Origin: Verrucomicrobiota bacterium
GTDB taxonomy: Bacteria; Verrucomicrobiota; Verrucomicrobiia; Opitutales; Opitutaceae
Assembly (NCBI GenBank): GCA_023457715.1
Contig: JAEWKR010000193.1
Coordinates: 1-9,037, forward strand
Reading direction: 5' to 3'
DNA: 9,037 bases
The notes below the pieces were generated by a model that searched no databases, was not told the DNA's origin, and saw nothing but the letters and a program-made list of their open reading frames with translations. The translations under genes were made by a program, and so were the position numbers. This document shows positions 1-5,524 of the stretch, in pieces. The first letter of the stretch is position 1, and each line of letters starts with the position of its first letter.

Positions 1-158
<158 letters not shown>

Positions 159-173
159 TTCGCTCCCCGTCCC

Positions 174-521
174 TCACCCTTTCCGCTCCGGGGCCAGCAC
201 CAGCAGCATCGTCATCGCCGTCACGGCTCGCACGGCGTGCGGCACATTCGGCGGCAGGTGCAGCAACTGGCCGGCCCGCAGGAGCTGCGGCGTGCCGTTG
301 ACGGAGAACTCGCATTCGCCGGTGAGGATCTGAATCACGGCGCGCGACGTGCTCGTGTGTTCCGTCAGCGCCTGCTCCGGCGCGAAGCTGAACCACACCG
401 AGCGCAGCTCGGGCGTGGCCAGCAGGGTCCGGCTGACGATACCGTGGCCAACCACCTGGGCGACCTCGTTCAACGTTACCGTGCCGGCCTCGGCCGGATT
501 AAGAACAGCGGATGATTTCAT
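174..521 (-). CDS. Small single-domain cupin protein
   Basis: This 115-residue protein consists of one cupin barrel. Motif 1 is around residues 54-76 (EHTS ... GECEFSVNG) and motif 2 around 84-96 (AGQLLHLPPNVPHAV). His55 and His95 remain as possible metal ligands, but the second His and the Glu of the classical HxH...E motif are replaced, so metal binding may be weak or altered and catalysis should not be assumed. The ATG at 521 is well supported because an in-frame stop lies seven codons upstream; no Shine-Dalgarno site is seen. It lies 147 bp after the DUF2249 gene on the same strand. Small cupins and DUF2249 proteins occur together in denitrification and nitric-oxide loci, so a sensing or stress role there is an inference. 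It could be cotranscribed or have its own promoter in the AT-richer stretch at 522-545. Confidence 0.85.
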   Translation of the reverse strand: MKSSAVLNPAEAGTVTLNEVAQVVGHGIVSRTLLATPELRSVWFSFAPEQALTEHTSTSRAVIQILTGECEFSVNGTPQLLRAGQLLHLPPNVPHAVRAVTAMTMLLVLAPERKG

Positions 522-624
522 GATTAAAATGCAAAAGGGAATTCATTGAGCGATCCGGTCCGACCGTTCCCCTGAAGGGAGGACTACATACCCGAGCCTC
601 GGTCCGTGGCTTTGGTAAGTTGTC

Positions 625-638
625 CCGCCTTCAGGCGG
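625..638 (-). terminator. Short hairpin after the DUF2249 gene
   Basis: CCGCC-TTCA-GGCGG forms a 5-bp GC stem with a 4-nt loop, 31 nt past the DUF2249 stop in the direction of transcription. No T-run follows, so it is a weak intrinsic terminator at best. It may be an mRNA-stabilising hairpin or a short dispersed palindrome. A smaller TCCC/GGGA stem sits at 568-580. Nothing else is evident between the DUF2249 and cupin genes. Confidence 0.35.
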
Positions 639-668
639 AATGCCTTGTCGGTTGGTTCGCCGGTGCGC

Positions 669-923
669 TCACCCCGCCGGCCGTTGGAAATGCGTCTCCC
701 ACGTGCCGTCGCCCCGGGCCGCCGGCCGCACCGCGTAGCCTTCGGACTGGAGCCGCTCGATCAGCGGAGCGGGAATAAAAGGCGTGACCAGCGTGAACCC
801 CTCACCCGGGCCGGTCGCCTGGACGAGCGCCATCACGTGCGGAAACGGTTCTTCGCCGTTCGCGATCAGCGTGCGGACATCCAGGTGGCGGATCCTGGTC
901 TTGCGCGGTGGGTCGGAAGCCAT
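669..923 (-). CDS. DUF2249-domain protein
   Basis: The 84-residue product fills the DUF2249 family fold (a small alpha/beta domain, TusA/SirA-like in shape). Diagnostic stretches are HLDVRTL near residue 13, GEEPFPHVMALV near 23, the FTLVTPFIPAPL strand-turn near 43 and the ERLQSEGY helix end. The biochemical function of the family is unsettled. Members often stand alone or fused to hemerythrin-like or cupin domains beside nitrite/nitric-oxide reductase genes. The ATG at 923 is preferred over a TTG at 959, because the TTG would overlap the preceding gene by 26 bp, whereas the ATG leaves a 10-bp gap typical of an operon. It is probably cotranscribed with the YwiC-like gene from the FNR-type promoter region. 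The cytoplasm is the likely location, as no signal peptide or membrane segment is seen. Confidence 0.85.
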   Translation of the reverse strand: MASDPPRKTRIRHLDVRTLIANGEEPFPHVMALVQATGPGEGFTLVTPFIPAPLIERLQSEGYAVRPAARGDGTWETHFQRPAG

Positions 924-933
924 GGCGAGTACG

Positions 934-1725
934 CTAACGACTGAAGCCCACGGCCGCAACGAACCCGAGGCCGAGAATGGCCTCGATCATGCCGAGCGTC
1001 GAAGCGCGGAGCAGCGGACGCGGCCAGACCAGCAACAGAAAAGCGCGAACGGCCAGCACCGCCGTGGCCACGACCGCCAGCCGCGGCGCGGCGCCGGCCA
1101 GCGCAAACCCGGTCACGAGCGCCAGCGCCAGACCCGCGACCAGGACGGGCCAGCGCGCCGGCGCGGTTTTCGTTTTTCTCGCGCGAACGGCGGACCGCAC
1201 CGCCAGGACCGTCGGGACCGAACGGGCCAGCATGATCGCACCGAGCGCAACGGCGGCGGCAAACGGCCAGCCGGCGAGCGCCGCAAACACCGCGGGCAGC
1301 CACGCGAAGGCGAAGGCTCCCGCCACCTCCGCCTGCTGTTCACGACCCGCCTGCTTCAAATCGAAATTCAGGAACGCCACGCCGCCGATCACGGTGGGCA
1401 GCAACCAGATCATCCAGGCGACACCGCCCATGGAGACTGCGACCGCCAGGGCCGCCAGCGCCACCGCTGCGCACAGCAGCACCGCGGTGCGTGCCGCACG
1501 CCGGCGTGCCGCCGACTTGTCGGCGAGGGCAATCCGGAGCGGCCGCCGGCAGAAGAAACCGGCCGCCACCGCGACTCCCAGCGCCGCGCCCGCAGGCGAA
1601 GGCGCCGCCAGCAAGCCCAGGGCCAGCGGCTCAAACGCCAGTGACCAGCTGCCGTGTTCCTTCGGCCAGACCGTGTGTCGCCATGAGACTCGACCGCCCT
1701 GATCCATTGTCCCCGCCATTTGCAT
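934..1725 (-). CDS. YwiC-like integral membrane protein
   Basis: A 263-residue, very hydrophobic protein with about eight membrane segments. Near the N terminus it carries WPKEHGSWSLAFEPLALG (residues 20-37), which matches the P(K/R)EHG(A/S)W signature of the YwiC-like family. The molecular function is unknown. In Bacillus subtilis, ywiC lies in the fnr/nar anaerobic-respiration cluster, and here the gene sits behind a perfect FNR-type palindrome, so a role in low-oxygen or nitrogen-oxide metabolism is a fair inference. Start choice: the ATG at 1725 has AAGG 7 nt upstream. However, if the palindrome activates as a class II site (centre at -41.5), the transcript would begin near 1725, and the ATG at 1707 (preceded by GCGGGGA) would fit better. 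The signature is kept either way. It is the first gene of a tight pair with DUF2249. Confidence 0.85.
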   Translation of the reverse strand: MQMAGTMDQGGRVSWRHTVWPKEHGSWSLAFEPLALGLLAAPSPAGAALGVAVAAGFFCRRPLRIALADKSAARRRAARTAVLLCAAVALAALAVAVSMGGVAWMIWLLPTVIGGVAFLNFDLKQAGREQQAEVAGAFAFAWLPAVFAALAGWPFAAAVALGAIMLARSVPTVLAVRSAVRARKTKTAPARWPVLVAGLALALVTGFALAGAAPRLAVVATAVLAVRAFLLLVWPRPLLRASTLGMIEAILGLGFVAAVGFSR

Positions 1726-1759
1726 GCGCCGACCTTAACAGAGTCGAGCGCGCCCTGCC

Positions 1760-1773
1760 TTGATCGCGATCAA
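1760..1773 (-). promoter_or_regulatory. FNR/NNR-type (CRP-FNR family) binding site
   Basis: TTGATCGCGATCAA is a perfect 14-bp palindrome equal to the FNR consensus TTGAT-N4-ATCAA. Its centre (1766.5) lies 41 bp before the 1725 ATG of the YwiC-like gene. A -10-like element (TGTTAA at 1740-1735, or TAAGGT at 1737-1732, reading leftward) lies at roughly the spacing expected for class II activation. FNR, Dnr and NnrR share this consensus, so the sequence alone cannot say whether the signal is oxygen or nitric oxide. No regulator of this family is encoded in the window. Confidence 0.8.
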
Positions 1774-1798
1774 ACAAACGGCGGTCTGAAGCACCGCC
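1771..1798 (-). terminator. Intrinsic terminator of the metallopeptidase gene
   Basis: Reading leftward, GGCGGT-GCTTCAG-ACCGCC forms a 6-bp GC stem (arms 1793-1798 and 1780-1785) followed at once by GTTTGTTTG (1779-1771). It starts 27 nt after the peptidase stop. The T-rich tail shares three bases with the FNR-type palindrome, so the end of one transcription unit is packed against the promoter of the next. Confidence 0.7.
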
Positions 1799-1824
1799 CT
1801 CGTCCCAGCCCCGCCGTACCCACC

Positions 1825-4227
1825 TTACGGCTGTATCTCGTACACTTCGACGATCGCGACGCCGGGCTCCGGCAACTGCGGATCTTCCGGATCGTCATAC
1901 TCGAAGGGCTTCACGATCACGGTGTAGCTGCCGGGCGCGAGGTCCACGAGCATCGCGGGTTCGCGGCGATTGGACGGTGCTTTCCCCGTCGCATGAATCT
2001 CCTTTTCAGAATAGGTTTTCACGTGCGGCTCGAAATCGGGGACGGTGCCAATGGTGCCCGACACGGTGCCCGTGCTCCAGTCGTCGTTGGCGTGCAGCCG
2101 CTCCCCGGCCGCGTTGTGGAGCGACAGGAAGGGATCGAGCATCTCGCCGGTGACCCCGAAATTCCTGAGCGTCGGCCCGAGCACCCGGATCAGCACGCGC
2201 TTGGTGGTGCCCGCGTCGCCCTGCACCACGAAGCCGCCGAACATTTCCTTCCCCTTGTCCGCGTAGCCGCGGGTCGAGATGTTCACGACTTTGTTGTTCG
2301 CGCGGTCGATGTCGTACACCTCAACGAGCGCGGAGCCGGTCGTGGAGCCCACCCCCGAGACGATCGCCGTGTAACCACCGGGCGCCAGCGTCAGGACGGT
2401 CGCGGCGTCGGCACTGCCGGCGGCAAAGCCAAAGGCGCCGACCTGCTGCGACACGGTGGCCACCTCCGCGGCAGCCAGCCCGCCGGACTGGGTGCCCCAG
2501 TTGTCGTTGCCGCCCACCAGCGCGCTGCCGGTGAGGACATCGAGCTTCGGATTCGCGAGCACGTTCGGCACGCCGTAAGCCGCGAGCGCCGGACCGGCCG
2601 CCCGCACCAGCACGCGCTTCGGCTGCGCGCCATCGATCCAGAACCCGGCGATCAGCACCTGCGCGTCCGTGCCCACGTAGGCGCGCGTGGACACATTGAT
2701 CAGGCTGCCTGCCGGCGTCTCCACCTTCTGCAACCGGTACGCGGCGAGTTCGAAGGCGGTCTTTTCAATCGTCAGCGCGGCGTTGGCCTCGTCGGCCGAA
2801 CCGAGCGACACCCCGGTGGCGGTCGAAACGGGCGCAGGGGCGAGGACGTTGGGATTTGAAAACTGCCCGATGCGCGTGCCGGGATCGTACGCCATGATGT
2901 CACGATACTGGCGTCCATCCTTGCCCCAGAAGCGGTGCCCGTAGCTGTAGCTGAACGCCCCACCGTCGCCCGCGCCCGGGTCGCCCCGGGCATGCGCGCA
3001 CCCAAATACGTGGCCCAGTTCGTGCGCCACCACTTCGGTGCCCGCAACCATGTTATATTGCACCGCGGCGAACGCATACTGCTCGTTGTAAGCCGGGAAT
3101 GACCCGTCAACGACCGACGGCGAATCCATGATGTAACCGAGCCCGATCGTGCCGCCGCTGGTCTCCCGATTGACGATGAGGCACACGACGTCGGCGCCGA
3201 CCGTGTCGCGCAGCCCGTGCAGTTCGTCCATCTTCCCGTCGGCCGGCTTCTGCAATGCCGTGAGCGCATCATCGAGCACGCTCTGACCGGCACTCAACGA
3301 TTCGTCGTACTGGGTCTGCACCACCTTCACGAGCCGCACCCGCGCCGTGATTTCGCTCGAGGCGAACGCGGCATTCACCTTGCCGATGGCGGCATCGCAC
3401 TCGCTCTGCATTGCCGCCAGTCGCGCCGACGCGGACAGCGAGGACTTCACGGACTGCGTGAAGGCCATCAGGACGTGGACCTCCGCCTGGGCCTGGCCCT
3501 CCGCCGCGCCCGCCACGGGCATGGGTTCGCCGCCCGCGGCTCCGTTCTCGGAGCGGACACTCGCGGCGGTCACCGGCAGCGACGCGGCCTGCTTACGCGC
3601 CGCGGCCCGCGCGAGAACGCTGGCATCCACGACCGGAGGCAGCCCGCCGCCGCAGGATCCCACCTGCGCGGGATCCACCTCGAAGAACTGGGTGAGCCGC
3701 TCGGTGGCCGGACGCAGGACAAAAGTGCGGTCCAGCGTCTCGATGGAGGCGGTGAGAAAGCCCTGATTGTAGGCCATGACGACGCGGCTTCCGATCGCGC
3801 CCTCGACCTCACCCGTGCTCGTGAAGCGCCCGGGCGCCATCATCTCACTGGCGGCGACGCGGACCACCAGTTGCCCACCCTCAGGCAGCGGCAGGAGCAC
3901 GCGGCCGGAGCGCTCCCAGAACGGCGAGCGCTTGCCGGCGACAAGCGCGTGATCGATCTCGACGTAGTGCACCTCCCGCGCCGGGACCGGTTGCTCCGCG
4001 GTGAGCTCCGCCGCGTCGCGGGGCGAGGCGAAGGAGAACAGCGGCCGCTCCGCGGGGGTCACGGTGGGACCGGGCGAAACCGGCGCCCGCTCAACGCCGT
4101 CGGCCGGTGCGGCCGGGCGGGGCGACTGCACTCCCGCAACCGTCTGCGGTTGTGACGGAAGCGACCACCAGCCCACGGCCGCCGTGCAAAACAACAGCGA
4201 CCAGAAAAAAACTCGGGAAGAAGGCAT
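1825..4227 (-). CDS. Secreted metzincin (reprolysin-like) metallopeptidase with two C-terminal repeat domains
   Basis: This 800-residue protein has a signal-like N terminus (Arg5, hydrophobic 6-22), then a Pro/Ala-rich linker and a propeptide-like region to about 245. The catalytic domain (about 246-500) contains HELGHVFGCAH at 402-412: zinc ligands His402, His406 and His412, catalytic Glu403. A Met-turn follows (DIMAY, Met445). This is the metzincin layout closest to M12B reprolysin-like enzymes. Cys192 in a GSCGGG stretch resembles the cysteine switch of ADAM propeptides, but this is unproven. Residues 509-640 and 648-799 are two copies of one domain, each with INVSTR/VNISTR, KRVLVR/KRVLIR, NDNW/NDDW, a LAPG(G/S)YT strand and a final VEVY(D/E)I. 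These are probably beta-rich surface, sorting or substrate-binding modules. It has its own terminator and is probably monocistronic. Substrate unknown. The ATG at 4227 lacks a Shine-Dalgarno site. Confidence 0.9.
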   Translation of the reverse strand: MPSSRVFFWSLLFCTAAVGWWSLPSQPQTVAGVQSPRPAAPADGVERAPVSPGPTVTPAERPLFSFASPRDAAELTAEQPVPAREVHYVEIDHALVAGKRSPFWERSGRVLLPLPEGGQLVVRVAASEMMAPGRFTSTGEVEGAIGSRVVMAYNQGFLTASIETLDRTFVLRPATERLTQFFEVDPAQVGSCGGGLPPVVDASVLARAAARKQAASLPVTAASVRSENGAAGGEPMPVAGAAEGQAQAEVHVLMAFTQSVKSSLSASARLAAMQSECDAAIGKVNAAFASSEITARVRLVKVVQTQYDESLSAGQSVLDDALTALQKPADGKMDELHGLRDTVGADVVCLIVNRETSGGTIGLGYIMDSPSVVDGSFPAYNEQYAFAAVQYNMVAGTEVVAHELGHVFGCAHARGDPGAGDGGAFSYSYGHRFWGKDGRQYRDIMAYDPGTRIGQFSNPNVLAPAPVSTATGVSLGSADEANAALTIEKTAFELAAYRLQKVETPAGSLINVSTRAYVGTDAQVLIAGFWIDGAQPKRVLVRAAGPALAAYGVPNVLANPKLDVLTGSALVGGNDNWGTQSGGLAAAEVATVSQQVGAFGFAAGSADAATVLTLAPGGYTAIVSGVGSTTGSALVEVYDIDRANNKVVNISTRGYADKGKEMFGGFVVQGDAGTTKRVLIRVLGPTLRNFGVTGEMLDPFLSLHNAAGERLHANDDWSTGTVSGTIGTVPDFEPHVKTYSEKEIHATGKAPSNRREPAMLVDLAPGSYTVIVKPFEYDDPEDPQLPEPGVAIVEVYEIQP

Positions 4228-4290
4228 GGGAAATGGTACGGGGTGGAGTCAGGCGACATCCGGTTGCGATTCAAGCCTCGCCCGCAGCTT

Positions 4291-4296
4291 TACAAT
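4291..4296 (+). promoter_or_regulatory. Candidate -10 element for the small membrane protein gene
   Basis: TACAAT (5 of 6 matches to TATAAT) lies in the 154-bp divergent gap, 86 nt before the ATG at 4382. No convincing -35 partner is seen: TTCAAG is 15 bp upstream and TTGCGA 21 bp upstream. Treat as weak. Confidence 0.3.
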
Positions 4297-4381
4297 CCCA
4301 TGACGGGCTTCTGATTCGCATGCAGCAGGTTGATCCCCATGAACTCAGCCGCCCCTTACCGAGTCTGTCTCCCCTACCTGA

Positions 4382-4684
4382 ATGAAACCACTGGAAACGG
4401 CCGCGCGCGGACTTGAACCCCTCTGGGTATCCGTGAAGCAACTCTTCGCCCAGCACCACTTTCTGACGATCCTCTGCGGCTTCGTCCTGGTGCTGATGGT
4501 GATCAGTTTCTATCGCTTCCTGCGCAGCATCAGCCCGGCGCTCGTGTACCTGGTGCTCGGACTCATGCTCGTGGTGTTGATCCTGCACTGGACCCAGACC
4601 CGCACCGAGCCGCGGTTCTTGAAGCCCGTCATCGACGCACTCGCGCCCTTCTTCCCCGCGCCGGTGTATCGGGGAAATCAGTGA
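4382..4684 (+). CDS. Small two-helix membrane protein of unknown function
   Basis: I do not recognise this 100-residue protein. It has an amphipathic N-terminal stretch (1-25), two hydrophobic segments (about 27-46 and 52-68) joined by a short loop containing RFLRSIS, and a basic/proline-rich tail (RTEPRFLKPVIDALAPFFPAP). The predicted form is a helical hairpin in the inner membrane. The positive charges in the loop (Arg45, Arg48) suggest that the loop faces the cytoplasm, leaving both ends outside, though the balance is not decisive. Coding is supported by well-formed membrane segments on a strand with no competing gene and by a hairpin three bases after the stop. It is divergent from the peptidase gene and convergent with the pRiA4b-family gene, so it is probably a single-gene unit. 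Confidence 0.7.
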   Translation: MKPLETAARGLEPLWVSVKQLFAQHHFLTILCGFVLVLMVISFYRFLRSISPALVYLVLGLMLVVLILHWTQTRTEPRFLKPVIDALAPFFPAPVYRGNQ

Positions 4685-4686
4685 AG

Positions 4687-4729
4687 CTCCGCTGCGCGGA
4701 GATTTCAGATTTCAAATTTCAGATTTCAG
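4687..4729 (+). terminator. Hairpin plus ATTTCAG heptamers after the small membrane protein
   Basis: CTCCGC-TGC-GCGGAG (4687-4701) starts three bases after the TGA at 4682-4684. It runs straight into ATTTCAG, ATTTCAA, ATTTCAG, ATTTCAG (4702-4729). A GC stem followed by a tract with TTT every 7 nt resembles an intrinsic terminator with a periodic rather than continuous U-tract. Termination activity is inferred. Confidence 0.55.
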
Positions 4730-4837
4730 AACGGACGGGGGCGTTGCGCGCATTCGAACACGAAAGTCGCAGTGCCAGCCTCCGGCTCTGATGGGCCCTC
4801 GGTGGCAAAATCGGCTTCAGGTTCGAGGTTCGGCGAT

Positions 4838-4881
4838 CTGAAATTTTGAAATCTGAAATCTGAAATGCCCGCGAAGCGGGC
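4838..4881 (-). terminator. Hairpin plus ATTTCAG heptamers after the pRiA4b-family gene
   Basis: Reading leftward, GCCCGC-TTC-GCGGGC (4881-4867) overlaps the last base of the TAG at 4883-4881. It runs into ATTTCAG, ATTTCAG, ATTTCAAA, ATTTCAG (4866-4838). The order and spacing are the same as in the mirrored copy after the opposite gene. Termination activity is inferred. Confidence 0.55.
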
Positions 4882-5474
4882 TACTTCCCCAGCTTCCTCA
4901 GCCCCTTGTTGATCTTCTCCAGATCGCAGAGATCGGGATTGTAGTCGGGCCCGAGCCAGTCGATCCACTCCCGGCCGAGGTCGGTGTGCGGCTCCTTGAT
5001 GCACGCGAGCATGTCATGGAATGCCTCCAGGCCGCCGCAATCCTCCGGCGGTCCGGCGCGCTCGCCGCCGATGCACAGCGGATAATGAACGCCTTTGTCG
5101 ACCGCCGCCGTCTTCTCGACCTTGATCTCGATCTGCCAGCCCTCGCCAAAATGATAGCCGTAGGTGAAGCGCTCGCGCTGCTCCAGGTCCACGTCGGCCA
5201 GCGTGACGTCACGGTCATCGTCGATCGTAAGCTCGTCCCGTTTCAGAGGATTCCCGAAACGCAGATCGTCGAGGTTGAAGGCATGGGTCTGGTAGTCGAA
5301 CCAGTCGAAGAGAATCTGGATGGTGTCGTGCAGCCGGGATAGCCACATCGACTCGCGCACGAGCAGCCGGCGCCAGATCCGGGGCTGACACCCCACCACG
5401 GTGAGGCGCAACGTGAACACCCGCTCAGGCGGCTTCTTGGCGCGCGCCCCCTTGCCTTCGTGCAACGAAATCAT
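4881..5474 (-). CDS. Plasmid pRiA4b ORF-3 family protein
   Basis: The 197-residue product matches the pRiA4b ORF-3 (IS1096 passenger, TnpR-like) family over its length. Visible features are PRIWRRLLV (31-39), the LHDTIQILFDWFDYQTHAF helix region (48-66), the YPLCIGGERAGPPEDCGG signature (131-148) and the C-terminal WIDWLGPDYNPDLCDLEKIN segment (170-189). The family occurs both in mobile elements and as stand-alone chromosomal genes; its biochemical role is unknown. No transposase or element ends lie next to it, so it looks like a resident gene. It follows the histidine kinase by 50 bp on the same strand and may be cotranscribed with it. It is soluble with no signal peptide. The start at ATG 5474 lacks a clear Shine-Dalgarno site. 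Confidence 0.9.
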   Translation of the reverse strand: MISLHEGKGARAKKPPERVFTLRLTVVGCQPRIWRRLLVRESMWLSRLHDTIQILFDWFDYQTHAFNLDDLRFGNPLKRDELTIDDDRDVTLADVDLEQRERFTYGYHFGEGWQIEIKVEKTAAVDKGVHYPLCIGGERAGPPEDCGGLEAFHDMLACIKEPHTDLGREWIDWLGPDYNPDLCDLEKINKGLRKLGK

Positions 5475-5524
5475 GAGCGGCCCACGAAAACGGACCCCGC
5501 CCGGATCCGCAAGCGTGACGCAGC

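Larger units (their letters stand above)
4685..4882. repeat. Mirrored intergenic element with hairpin-heptamer ends
   Basis: The ends are imperfect inverted copies about 45 bp long. Each starts AGC(T)CCGCT(G/T)CGCGG, a hairpin, and continues with four ATTTCAG-type heptamers running inward. The roughly 105-bp middle (4731-4835) is GC-rich with no open frame I can support. The element fills the whole gap between the convergent genes and touches both stop regions. It could be a paired terminator, a small non-autonomous mobile element, or two copies of one dispersed repeat inserted face to face. Confidence 0.75.

Noticed and set aside
784..1702. Long rightward open frames opposite the YwiC-like and DUF2249 genes
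   Set aside because: They are Arg/Gln/Ala-rich shadow translations of GC-rich DNA, while the leftward strand carries clear family motifs and membrane segments.
1720..4155. Rightward open frames opposite the metallopeptidase
   Set aside because: They have Arg/His/Gly-rich composition and no domains; the leftward frame has a complete catalytic motif and repeated domains.
4339..4413. 24-codon upstream frame overlapping the start of the small membrane protein
   Set aside because: It is short, has no ribosome-binding site, and nothing beyond the overlap suggests translational coupling.
4685..4882. Insertion sequence
   Set aside because: The ends are inverted, but the 105-bp core encodes nothing, no transposase is nearby and no target duplication could be confirmed.
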